Origin: Neocallimastix lanati (nom. inval.)
Lineage: Eukaryota; Neocallimastigomycota; Neocallimastigomycetes; Neocallimastigales; Neocallimastigaceae
Direction of reading: 5' to 3'
Assembly (NCBI GenBank): GCA_016946835.1
Contig: JACVTC010000057.1
Span: forward strand, 293,501-357,500
Length of the DNA: 64,000 bases
Shown here: piece after piece, positions 42,325 through 52,965 of the stretch
Numbering within the stretch: position 1 is the stretch's first letter
How the letters are laid out: each line of letters opens with the position of its first letter
Made by a program: the position numbers and the translations under genes
The notes under the pieces: model-generated
Told to the model about the DNA's origin: nothing
Databases searched by the model: none
The model's input: the letters and a program-made list of their open reading frames with translations, nothing else

Positions 42325-44684
42325 TCAGCGGGTTGAAACAATGCCACACCATTTATTTAATTCAAAGCCCCATGAACCATCCGAATCAGTTTCATAGACC
42401 CTACATCCATGACAGCAAGGATAACCTAAAGGCTCTGACAAGCAGTGAGTGTTGGCATCGGAAGATGAAGAATCTTCATACTTCGTTAAACCACACCGTT
42501 CTTGCTTACTGAAATCGTAACCCCATTCACCATAGTCATCTTGTTGATAAATAGTGGTGATTCCAGGGGTACAACAAGGATATTCGATCAATTCTGATAA
42601 GCATTTTTGAGTATTATATACAAGTGATGATACAGGTGTAGCCGTTGTTGCACTTTCAGAAATAGATGTAGTTTAAATAGTGATTGTAGCGGTTTCAGTT
42701 GATATAAGAATTTCAGTAGTAGTAAAAATATCGATTGTATTTGTAGTGGTGGTGGTGCGGTGGTGGTCATTATTGAAGTTTTATTTTTTGAATATGAATT
42801 TTCAAAATAATCTATACCGTTATTTAAGTAATATGGAACACACTCTAAATTATGGGTATGACACAAATATTGGTATCTTAAAAGAATAAATTGTTTTAAT
42901 TCAGAGGATATATTAATAAAAGTATATTTAACTGAATTTTCCCAATCTGTCATGGAATAAAATTTACTGTCTAAAAGATTAATTCTTCCAGGATATTGTC
43001 CATTAGCATCAAGATCGAAATCGTATATAAGATAGATCCATTGATTAGTTTTTTGATTTTTATAAAGGTAATAATTATGATTCTACTTCAAATTTTGATT
43101 TAGCTTTATTTATATTGGCTAAGAATTCATAAAGTTCTTTTATGTCTGAGTCGGTGGATTCTTTATTTTCATTAATGAACCTATTTCTACAACTGAAGCT
43201 TAAATCACATTTATCACTTTTATATAAGGAAGTGGTGTCTTTTTCACCATGCACATATTCAATCCATGATTCCTTGTAGGCATCTGTTAAAACGTATAAT
43301 CCAAAATATTCATCATTGACATATAAAAGAGCATAATTGGCAGAAATAGAGGGAAGATTTAAACGATCATGAATATCACACATTAATTTAGTTCTCATTA
43401 AGGAAGGACTCCGTGGCTTCACCACGTAATTTAAATTAACGACAATCGAATAATTCTTTTCCTCCACGAATCTATAAATTAAAATTAGGTTTTGCAAAAT
43501 TATGGGAGTATTGACCTCCTAAAGAAAAAGTAATTTTCTTAAAAGATAACTTTTGACTATCTATTATCCAAAAACAAGTATAAATATTTTTGAATAATTG
43601 ATTGTAGAGTAAAAATATTATATGTATAAAATAAAAATTAAATAAATAAAAATAAAAAAAAAATAATGAATATATTATAATATAATTATATAAATAATAA
43701 AAATATATAATATAATATTTATTCATTTATATATAATTAATTTTTTTTCCATCTTAATATGTATATCTATTGAATTAGGTATGAAAAAGAAAGATATTTC
43801 AAACTTATGCATTTCAACCGTCATTGTGCCATTCTTAGTTTTAAAATCGTTACTATATTCATTAATATATTTACCACTATTATATTCATTTTCAGGTTCA
43901 TATTGCTTATTATTCAATGGATCAAAGCGATTCTCTAAACAATCATCAGTATATTTGATAAAGAAATTCTCATCATAAATATCAGTGGGATATAGGACAT
44001 CATCATCAGGTGAAGGATCAATCATATCAGTAAGATAATCAAAAGAACTACTATAAGCATTGTTCTCCATTAAAGAACATATTTCATTTAATACTTCATA
44101 ATATTCATTTTCTTGGTATTTAAATATCCATTTCCAATCACACGAAAGAAATAATCGGAAAAAAATTTTTTTTCATAAAATGAATATTTTCAAAATTAAT
44201 TAAATAATTATTATAATCGATTTGAGAATATCCATTTTCATTTAATGGTAATTCCGGAAGGATATCAATTCCTGGAAAAGCTTCATTAAAGTTTTGACTA
44301 TTAATTTTATCAATAATAATTTTAATAAAAATTATTATATAATTCAAGATCTTCAAAACTTATATTATTTCCTGCCGTCTTCAAAATTTTAAATTCATCT
44401 TCGGGTAAAGATATTCTAAATACTGGTAACACATTGTCCGATAATTCAAAAATTTCGGCACGTTGATTATTTTGAAAAAACGATTCATTACATAAAACGC
44501 AATGTACTAAATAATTATTATTTAGTTTTAAAAAATTTTCATTGATTGTTAAAAAAATAATAATTATAAATTAAATTAAAAAATATTATTAATAAAGTTT
44601 AATTATTTAATTATTTATAATTATTTACATCAAAATTATTTAATAATATAATATTATTTAAAGTAATTACCAATAATGGATAGC
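42325..44684 (-). pseudogene. CotH-like protein with two C-terminal fungal dockerins, broken
   Basis: Read 5' to 3' on the minus strand, this relic contains a truncated signal-peptide exon end (44684-44671), a CotH N-terminal region (RAEIFELSD...VFRISLPEDEF), then FPGIDILPELPLNENGY, the CotH core (FKKITFSLGG, RTKLMCDIHDRLNLPSISAN, LYVLTDAYKESWIEY, IYLIYDFDLD), a Ser/Thr-rich linker and two dockerins. Lesions include a frameshift near 44330, further breaks near 44150, TAG and TAA stops around 43475 and 43434, a frameshift near 43410, an internal deletion near 43077 that removes core sequence, and a TAA in the linker near 42674. A low-complexity intron lies at about 43560-43745. CotH-dockerin proteins are part of gut-fungal cellulosomes. 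Exon 1 is cut off exactly where repeat A starts (44685). Confidence 0.85.
42328..42600 (-). other. Two tandem fungal dockerin (CBM10-like) modules
   Basis: The modules read [11 protein letters not shown]...[13 protein letters not shown] and [11 protein letters not shown]...[12 protein letters not shown]. The YPCC and W-G-x-(E/D)...CG signatures and the Cys spacing are those of the small dockerins that attach enzymes to anaerobic-fungal cellulosomes. Both are intact in frame although the upstream gene is broken. Confidence 0.92.
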
Positions 44685-45565
44685 GTCAAAAAGTGATTTT
44701 TTATAACAAAGTGTAGGTAAACACACTTTAATTTTTGAAACAAAAATTTACGTTTTATTAAAAATTTAGAATAAAAAGAATATTAAAATGTTTAGTAATA
44801 CACTTTTCCTCTTCTGAGGCTCCAAGTTATTATTAATAAAAGAAAAAAATAAAATTTAGAATTTAGAAAAATTAGAATAGAAAAGAATTAACAAATAATA
44901 ATTAAGACACTTTATTATTTATTAATTAGACATAGGGTTGTTTTTTGATAATAAAAATTTATTTAAAAAATTTATAATTTTAACTTTAAGTGTAAAAAAT
45001 TATTAACGCTTAAAGCTTCATAATTTTTTCATACATTTTTTGTTTTTATATAAAAATTTTTAAAAAAAAAAAAATAAATTTTTTGGCTTTAAAATTAATT
45101 TTTGATAAAATTTGTAGATTTTTTCTATTTCTAAAATTTTACATATCTGAAATTTAATTTATTAATAGAATTATTATAAAACTATAATAAAATTGAAAAT
45201 TAAAAAATTTAGGTTCAATCGATTTTTAAATAATAAAAATTTGCTAAATGACCAAAAAAAATTCGCTTATGTCTTGGGGGTGCACATTTTTTTGGCATTT
45301 TTATACATGTATGGGGTGATTGGAATTTTTTAATAAAAATTTTTTATATATAAATTTTTGAATAAATTTATGAAAAATATTCACGTGGGGACGTGACTTT
45401 ATGGTAAAATATCATAAAAGAAATTTGAAAAATTTTAGTAAATTTTTATTATAAAAGTTTTATTATAAAAAATTTTTTATTCAATTTAATTATAAAATAA
45501 TTATAAATTATTTGATAATTAAATTTTTGCCATATATTATTACAGATAGAAATATATTTTTTAAG
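44685..45565. repeat. Dispersed repeat A, copy 1 (about 880 bp)
   Basis: It begins GTCAAAAAGTGATTTTTTA, contains an AAAGTGT/ACACTTT inverted repeat and a CTTTTCCTCTTCTGAGGCTC block, and has a near-identical block at 45285-45410 including CACGTGGGGACGTGAC. Copy 2 is at 54799-55618 in the same orientation. There is no coding capacity. It abuts the truncated exon 1 of the CotH pseudogene, suggesting it inserted there. Confidence 0.88.
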
Positions 45566-45687
45566 TGTTTTTTTTTTTAATTTTTTTAATTTTCAATTCT
45601 ATTAATTTTTTAATATTTTCAAATCTTATTTAATATCCTTTATGCTTGAATAATAAAAATAATTTTATAGACTGAAGATTTTGGTCT

Positions 45688-45872
45688 TCCCCATATAGTA
45701 ATATGGGTGCATGATTAACTGCCATACCAGTACGGCGTCGGCGCTCTCAACTCCCCATAAGAAAAGAAACTCCATATAGAAGCACCCTACGCGATCCTCG
45801 AGGGAAAGCAGAGCCAACTATAGGTGGCGTCCTTCCCATCCCAGCTCCTATGGTATGGCAAGGACGAAAAAT
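45688..45872. other. GC-rich island closed by an inverted repeat
   Basis: This 185-bp stretch is by far the most GC-rich non-coding sequence in the window. GCCATACC (near 45722) pairs with GGTATGGC (near 45852), and CCCATAT/ATATGGG forms a hairpin at 45694-45711. No coding frame is convincing and no tRNA or rRNA signature is seen. It may be a structured RNA, a SINE or a retrotransposon end. Confidence 0.45.
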
Positions 45873-46226
45873 AATTTTATATTAATTAAAGTTTGGTATT
45901 TTCATTTCATATCACCATATTAATAAAAAATTAATTTAATGTTTTTATTGTGTTGAAAGTTTCACAATGCTTCAATGCTAATCATAACTAAAACTTAAAA
46001 CTATAAAAAAAAAAAAAGTATAAATAAGACAAAAAATAACGAAAGTTTAAAGATTGTAAAAAAAAGAAAAATTAAAAAACATATCGATATAATAATTATA
46101 TATAATTTTATTATAAATAAAAAAAAAAACGAAAATCAATTATACTAATAAAAAAAACAAAATAAAACTTTTTAAATTAAAAACTTTTTTATTGTAAAAC
46201 AAAGAAAAAAAAAATTCAAATTAAAG

Positions 46227-47104
46227 ATGGGTATGTTTGACAATTGCTGTTGCTGTTGTGGTCTCTCAAGAGAAGCCTCAGTTAAAGTTTCCACCTACTT
46301 GGTTATTGTATGTACACAAAGAATATTATTTTATTTATAAATAAATAAATAAATTAATAAATAGAAAAATAAATAAATATTATAGTATAATATTTATTTT
46401 ATATTTTATTTTTAATAGATATATTTGTAAAGGTATATTTTTAATACTAATCTTTTATTTGTATTATAATTATACACTTAATTAAAGTTATACTGTTTAT
46501 ACAATGTAGTTATAGAAATATTACATTTTAATACTGAATCAATAGCAGCATTTATAATATCGTTAATAATTAATATTGTTATACTAATATCGCTTATTTT
46601 ATTGCTTATTGGAATAAAAAATGTAAGTTTATATTAAAAAGTTAATTATAAAGTATGCTAACCTTAACTTTACATTACACTTTAATTTAATACTAAAATA
46701 CTACTATATATATATGCATATATTATTTATAGAGAAAGAGATCTTATATGAAGCAATTTGATACCTTTTTTATATTCTATGTACTTTGTGCTGTCGGATT
46801 TATATTCTATATTGTTGGTAACGTCATATCTTTTATCTCATTTTTATTATCTGATAAAGAAAATTTAATTGAAATAATTAAGGTGATGAGCCCCGATGAT
46901 TGGAAGAAATACGAAAATTTAAGCGATGATGAAATTAAAAGAAAAATTTACATTCATTATGCACTTGACACAGGATTCATAACTCTCTTCATGTTTTTAT
47001 TTACCTATTACTTCTTCTTCACTCGTAAATTTGTTATAGACACAATTAAAGAAATTGATAATGAGAATAAAAATAAACAGCTTGAAGAAGGAAACAAAGT
47101 CTAA
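46227..47104 (+). CDS. Small multi-pass membrane protein with Cys-rich N-terminus, middle exons uncertain
   Basis: Exon 1 (46227-46307) encodes MGMFDNCCCCCGLSREASVK... and ends at a GTATGT donor. A later exon ends at 46622 (GTAAGT donor) and encodes a hydrophobic helix (AAFIISLIINIVILISLILL). The last exon starts at 46733 after TTTATAG and encodes two more membrane segments with a polar loop (MSPDDWKKYENLSDDEIKRK) and a charged tail ending EEGNKV. The phase between the last two exons fits. The acceptor near 46510 or 46516 needs one base from a preceding exon, whereas exon 1 ends in phase 0, so at least one small exon between 46308 and 46515 is unresolved. The layout (Cys-rich start, about four membrane helices) recalls small tetraspan proteins; no family is assigned. 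Confidence 0.65.
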
Positions 47105-47705
47105 TTAATCGTTAAAAATAAAAATATATATAAATTTTTTTATTTGATTAATTAATATTGATATTTTTTATATCAATATTTCGTTATTCTCATCTTATTA
47201 CAAACAATGTAGTAACTATTTATTATATTAAGAGCAAAACATAACAAAGCAAAAACGAAAACGAAAACAAAAATTGTCAAATTATTTTATATAAAACATT
47301 TAATATATGATTTATGTATTAATTTTTTATATAGTATTTATTTTTTTAAAAAAAGAAAAAAAAAAAAAAATAATAATAATAACATTAATAAAAAAAAAAT
47401 AAACAAATGACAGAAAATTTCAATTTTTTATTAAATTTTTAGTGTTATAATAAAAGAAAATCTAATGTTGTGTGGAAAACTTTCTTTCTCTCTTTTTTTT
47501 TTTTTTTTTCTAACGAAATAATTTTTTATGAAGTTTAAGATATCTGAACTTTTATTAAATAGGGCAAAATATAAAAAGATTTTTTTTTTTCATATGTATC
47601 AAAAGTGAAAGAGTGCAGCATTTGGCGATATAATGTCGCTTTTTTTAAAAAAAAAATTAATTAAAAATAAAAAAAAAAATAAAAGAAATATATATTTTTT
47701 ATTAT

Positions 47706-47776
47706 ATATTTATGTATTAATGAAAATTCAACAATTAGGTATTAGAGGTAAGTGTTATAAATTTATTGAAAACTTA
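47706..47776 (+). pseudogene. 5' part of an older LINE reverse transcriptase relic, split by the LINE insertion
   Basis: The frame encodes QQLGIRGKCYKFIEN, matching the LDALGIRGKCYQFIKN segment of the LINE reverse transcriptase at about 50600. The similarity stops at 47776 and resumes without a gap at 52657, on the other side of the inserted element. Confidence 0.85.
47765..47776. repeat. Left target-site duplication of the LINE (ATTGAAAACTTA)
   Basis: The same 12 bases occur at 52656-52667, directly after the poly(A) tail. The first A may belong to the tail, giving 11-12 bp. Confidence 0.85.
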
Positions 47777-47783
47777 ACCCTGA

Positions 47784-47863
47784 GCAGGGGTGTACTCGAT
47801 TTATGTATTTAAATCGCCTGCAAGGGGAATTAACTTTACTCTTATAAAGTAGATCCACAGTAC
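47784..47863 (+). ncRNA. Possible HDV-like self-cleaving ribozyme fold at the LINE 5' end
   Basis: Four helices can be drawn in the order of the nested double pseudoknot of HDV-like ribozymes. P1 is 47784-47788 with 47817-47821 (GCAGG/CCTGC). P2 is 47792-47796 with 47859-47863 (GTACT/AGTAC). P3 is 47797-47802 with 47811-47816 (CGATTT/AAATCG). P4 is 47833-47838 with 47845-47850 (ACTTTA/TAAAGT). P2 runs directly into P3, and P3 directly into P1, as in the known fold. Such ribozymes occur at the 5' ends of several LINE families. Against it, P1 has only 5 pairs rather than 7, P3 is longer than usual, and the P1.1 pairing is not evident. Confidence 0.35.
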
Positions 47864-48433
47864 TGGTGCAGAATAGTAGTAAAGTTATATTTTGTGTTAA
47901 TTAATAACATTATGCGCAATGGTAATGTTATTGGTAAAATTTTTCTGGTGAACATTCACTGCGGAAAATAATGGTGCATTTTTGGAACATTGTTAAATAA
48001 GTTACACCCAAGAATAAGTAATACATTTTCATTGTATTTCTATTTTCATGTAGTATTACTATTCTCATGTAAGAATCTATTGTATTCAATCGTATTTCAA
48101 CTATATATTTCATGTATCACGTTGTAAGAGATTGATTCACTCTAAATCTTGTAGTAATTTATTTAACTCTTTACTAAATTTGTGCCATTTTATTTCATCA
48201 ATTCAATCTTAGTCATTAAATACTTTATGATATTCAATTTAAATAATATACTGAAAAAAGTGCTAAATCAAATTATTTTTCAATCATTCAACAAACTACT
48301 AATTATCGGAATTATTTACTCCAAAAAGATATAAAATTATTACAATTCTCATTATACTCAAGACTTTATAATAAAAACTGACTTTTATTTTTATTTTTTT
48401 TAGTTTATTAATTTTTAGTTTTTTATTACTATA

Positions 48434-51400
48434 ATGGAAATCCAATATATAAGAAATAAGAATTTCATTCTAAGAGGTTCAAGGTGCCACGGTATTCCAA
48501 TGGAGAATACGAAACTACTCTTTATCCGCGGACTTCGATCTTGGCCAGAAATCAAAATGAGAAGACATTTAGAGAAAACTCTGAATGAATTATATAATAA
48601 GGTTTTATCAGTTAAACGTATTGCTAATTTTAATGATACATTCTTTAAAATTAAAATAGTAGGTAATGAAGAAGAAATAACATCTATTACCGATTGTATT
48701 GTTAATAGTTTCAAACGTGCTTCATTTAATGTTATTAATTGTAGCAAGAGGAATCATAAATACAGTTTTTCTTCTCTCAAAAGGAAACATTTTGCCTTAT
48801 CAGAAAAAATGAATTCATCATATAATATCAACTTATTCACTACTTCAAATTCAAATGCAAATTTAAGTCAAAATTCAAATTCTAGTTCAAATACAGATTC
48901 ACGTTCAAGTTCAAGTACAAGTTCAAGTACAAGCTCAAGTTCAAGTTCAAGTACAAATTCAAGTACTAGTTCAAGTTCAAGTACAAGCTCAAGTATAAGT
49001 TCAAGTACAAGTTCAAGTTCAAGTTTAAGTTCAAGTTCAATTTCAAATTTATGTTTAAATTCAGTTTCAAGTTCAGATTCAAATTCAAATTCCAGTTCAA
49101 TCAATTATAATAATTCCAATAATATTAATAACACTCATATTAATAATAATACAGTTAAAGAATTTTCTCTATGTGTCAGTTGGAATACTAATGGATGGAA
49201 CTTTGATAAAAAAGACAGTGTTGAATTCTTTATTTCAATGTACAAACCACTTTTCTTATGCTTTCAAGAAACAGGAAATGGTTCAGGTTCTAGCAGTAAA
49301 TATCCATGTCGAGTTTCATTAAAAAACTATAAACATTTCTTCAAAAAAGCTAATAATGAAATTCCCGGTAAAAGAGGAGTTTATATAGGTTTTCATAATT
49401 CTTGTCAAGCCTCTCTTGAAAACAACACTTATGAGTATATTATTTCTTTGTATACTTATAATTTTTGGAATTTCACTAAATGTTTTATTGGTAATGTGTA
49501 CGTACCTCATAGTGGCCATAACCTTCATGCTAGAGCTGCTAGAATTGAAATTTTGTCGTGGTTAAATAGTCACTCTTCTCATCCTTCAATGTTGGTTGGT
49601 GATTTTAATTTATCTACTGAGAAATTAGGTAATTTGCTCTCTAAATTTAGTAATTGGAAAATTCTTCCCTTATGGGGCTCCCCAATTTCATAGAGTAGAG
49701 GTAATAGAGAATCTGATATAGATCATGCGATTGTCAATGATCATATGTTAGATTTACTTTCATATGGTACTTTTGTTGACTTTCCCCCCATTTCGGATCA
49801 TAAACCTTTGTTAATAAAAGGTAAATGTTTTTCATCAGTTAATTCAGATAATTCTTTCTCTCTGCCTAAAAAGACAGTTAAATGGGATAGATTAAAATGT
49901 ATAAATGAAAAAGAATCAATTTTTGACAACAACTATTTTAGTGTATTAGAGGAAGTGATTCCAGATCCTAATATTAGTATTGATGATATTTCTAAGAAAT
50001 TTATTTCAACTTCATTCAATATTGCTAAGGAACTTAATATCACGTCAATATCAGATGTTAGAAAATCTTTTTTTCATATGTCACAGAATATATTTAATTT
50101 GCAAAAACTCAAAATGAAATTATATAAAACCATTAAAAGAAGAGGTTCTTATCATAATTTAGATGAATTTGAAGAATTAATTGAAAAATATAATAGAATG
50201 TGCAAAATTATTCATGATATGTGTAATATTTATAGGAAAACTGAATACCAACATTGGATCAATACAGGATGTGAATATATGAAATCTCATAACCAAAAGA
50301 AAGCTTGGAAATGGCTTAAAACAACAGCAAATGAGTTTAATACCATTGATTAACAATGGTATTAAACTCATTTCGAAATTAGTCTCCAAAAGAATTTCGG
50401 AATATGGACTTAAAAATAATTTTATTAGGCCAGAGCAATTTGGATTTCGTACTAAAGAAGAATGTGTTAGTTTATTTATTTCAATTCGAGAAATTTGAAG
50501 GCGTAAAAATGATAATAAAGAAACTTACCTTGCTTTTCTAGATTTAAAAAAGGCATATGATTCTGTTCCAATAGGTAATATTTTATATAAATTAGATGCT
50601 TTAGGTATTAGAGGTAAATGTTATCAATTTATTAAAAATCTATATTTGACTTCCAAAGCCAGTGTTAAAATTGATGATCAATATTCGGAATCTTTTAATA
50701 TTATGAAAGGAGTTAGACAAGGTTGCCTACTGTCACCAATTCTTTTCAATCTTTTTATTAATGACATTTTTAATGATTTTTCAGAACTTGGAATTCCTTT
50801 AGGCGAATCTAGATGTTGTGGTGGACTCTTTGCAGATGATATTGTTCTATGCGCACCATCAAGAACTAAGTTAAAAAAAATGCTTAAGAAGGTAAATGAA
50901 TGGGCTAAATTTAATATGATGAATTTTGGAATTAACAAGTGTGCAGCGATGGTGATTCGACCAGACACACCTCTTTTTCAAAATAAAAGAGATCCTACTT
51001 TTTATCTTGCTGGTCAACCAATCCCAATAACTAAATGTTATACCTATTTAGGTATACCATTTGATAAAAGCTTATCGTTGAACCCTATTATTAAATTACT
51101 TAACTCTAAAGTTACTAAAGCTCTCTTTTCTGTTAGTAAATTTCTTTCAAATTCCAAAATTCCTATTCCATTTAAGAAGATTATTATTAACTCCTATGTA
51201 TTTAGTAAAGTCTCTTACTTTGCACCTTTACTTGGTTCAAATAAAGCGAGAACAAATAATACTCAGAAATTAATTAATAAAGGATTAAGATGGGTTGCAG
51301 GTTTACAAAAAGCCAAATCTTTTATCAATGTATATTCTATTTCAAAAGATTTAAATATTCCTCCATTATCAACTAAGTGTGCTTTGTCTCAAGTCAAATG

Positions 51401-52396
51401 TTTTGATAAATGGAAAGATTCAAATTGTATTATTTCCTATTTAGTTAATAATATTCCAAAATCTAGAAAATATACATGGACGAAAGAAAGTAGAACTCTT
51501 AAACGTAAACTAGGGAAAAGAGGTAATAACAATAATAAAATCAAGGATTTTTATTGGAAAAGAGATATGAAAATCAATTCTATAAAAGCTGAGTTTTATG
51601 ACAAAAACAAATTCGAAGAAACATCAAAATTTATTAAACTTTGTTATGAATATCCTGATCTTTCATATGGTTTCTATTGGCTATTGAGAGCACGAAGCGG
51701 ATATAGATTAGATGCTAGAATTGCTAAAGCTGCAAAAATAATAGATCAAATGTGTCCTAATTTTTGTCCCTGTTGTAAAAGTAATAAACAATGGATAAGT
51801 CATTGGTTAATTGATTGTCCATTTTTCAATCATATTCGTAGTAAAGTTAATGATAAAATTTTATTTTTATATAATGCTTTCTACCGTGGCAACCTAACAA
51901 ATGATATTGTTAATAGTAATTATGATTACAGCAACAGTAATAATAATAATAATAATAATATAATAATAATAATAATAGTTATAATAGTAATAGTAATAAT
52001 AGAAATAGTAATAATAGTAATAGTATTATTAGCTTTAGTAATATTAGTAATAGTATTATTAGTAATGTTAGTAATAGTATTGAAAATAATGTGTATGTTG
52101 ATTCTAGTGTGTGTGAAAAAGTGTTTAATTTCCTTCTTGGAGGTCGAAGTATTAGTAACAGTACAAGGGAATGGGAGGATCTATTTAAGTGCCAGATGAA
52201 ATCAGGTGCTTATTCTGATACTCCGTTCTTGGTGGTTACTGAGGCACTTCTCCAATCGATTATACCTATTGCTATTGGCCAGCAATGGTTCAAATCGAAT
52301 CATACCACTACTACCAAGAGCGTCAATGCTGAAGAAACAGTAAGACAGGCCAGCAGGGATAGCGCAACCAATGAAGATCATAATTTTGTATCTTAA
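48434..52396 (+). pseudogene. LINE polyprotein: N-terminal domain, Ser-rich linker, APE endonuclease, reverse transcriptase, Cys/His motif; broken
   Basis: One frame starts at 48434. An N-terminal domain of about 120 residues (KLLFIRGLRSWPEIK...) looks like an RRM-type RNA-binding fold. A Ser-rich linker (about 145-225) is encoded by an AGTTCA-type repeat. An APE-type endonuclease follows (SWNTNGW, CFQET, VYVPHSG, GDFNLS, then SDIDHAI and SDHKPL). The reverse transcriptase has LAFLDLKKAYDSV, GVRQGCLLSPILFN and the catalytic FADDIVL near 50830. A CPCCKSNKQWISHWLIDC motif lies near 51770. Lesions: TAG at 49691-49693; a TAA and a large deletion at a 20-bp hairpin (50329-50373) that removes the start of the reverse transcriptase; an in-frame TGA near 50499; and a frameshift in an AAT tract near 51960, after which the true C-terminus (52091-52396) continues in another frame. 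The element is therefore not autonomous. Confidence 0.92.
50329..50373. repeat. Perfect 20-bp inverted repeat with 5-nt loop at a deletion junction
   Basis: Positions 50329-50348 and 50354-50373 are exact inverse complements (AAATGAGTTTAATACCATTG and its complement), separated by ATTAA. The left arm still encodes linker residues and the right arm reverse transcriptase residues, but the region normally lying between is missing. Confidence 0.95.
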
Positions 52397-52624
52397 AATT
52401 AGGATTAACATTGCGAAGTCAAAATTAATTATTATGCTTCAGTATAATAATGCCCTTGTGAAGTCTTACAAATATTAATTAAATGAAACTAGAATATATT
52501 ATACCATTATTTTATTTTATTTTGTGTTTTATTTTTTGTTTATTTTTTTATCTTTTTTTTTATTATTTTATTACATGTATTTTATCAAATATTTAATTAA
52601 TAAAGATGAAACAAGTTTGCTGCC

Positions 52625-52627
<3 letters not shown>

Positions 52628-52656
<29 letters not shown>
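52628..52656 (+). other. Poly(A) tail of the LINE
   Basis: Twenty-nine adenines directly precede the right copy of the target duplication, as expected for target-primed reverse transcription of a polyadenylated RNA. Confidence 0.9.
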
Positions 52657-52660
<4 letters not shown>

Positions 52661-52945
52661 AAACTTATATTTATCTTCCAAAACTTGTGTTGGGATTGAT
52701 GGTCAATTATCAGAATATTTTAGTATTAAGAAAGGAGTTTAGCAAGGTTGTCTCCTTTCATCTATCTTATTTAACTTGTTCATTAATGATATATTAAACG
52801 ATTGTGATAAATATGGAGTTCCGATTGGAGTTAAACGATGCTGTGGTGGTCTTTTCGCTGATGCCATTGTGCTATGAGCTCCAACTAGTTCTCGTCTTAA
52901 GAAACTTCTAAAATTTGCCAGTAAGTAGGCAAAAAATATAATTCA
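52657..52945 (+). pseudogene. 3' part of the older LINE reverse transcriptase relic
   Basis: The frame encodes ENLYLSSKTCVGIDGQLSEY, then KKGV-stop-QGCLLSSILFNLFIND and RCCGGLFADAIVL. It parallels 50627-50920 of the inserting LINE, but with a TAG after KKGV, a stop after IVL, and FADA in place of the catalytic FADD. It is contiguous with 47706-47776 once the insertion is removed. Confidence 0.9.
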
Positions 52946-52965
52946 TGACTGTATTTTTACATTGA

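Larger units (their letters stand above)
47777..52656 (+). mobile_element. Non-LTR (LINE) retrotransposon, about 4.9 kb, with poly(A) tail and target duplication
   Basis: The element comprises a 5' UTR of about 660 bp, one long broken gene (48434-52396), a short 3' UTR and a 29-base poly(A) tail (52628-52656). It is flanked by the duplication ATTGAAAACTTA. It is inserted into the reverse transcriptase region of an older, related LINE whose two halves (47706-47776 and 52657-52945) align continuously when the insert and one duplication copy are removed. The APE-type endonuclease, reverse transcriptase, C-terminal Cys/His motif and poly(A) tail identify it as a LINE of the L1/Tad-like general type; the clade is not determined. 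Confidence 0.93.

Noticed and set aside
43472-43496. Apparent continuation of the CotH frame as IYRFVEEKNYSIVV
   Set aside because: The family-like continuation (IRGGKELFDCR, FKLRGEAT) lies in the other frame, interrupted by stops. The open version is a frameshift artefact of decay.
48868-49104. Minus-strand Glu/Leu repeat frame
   Set aside because: It is the antisense of the Ser-rich linker repeat in the LINE gene.
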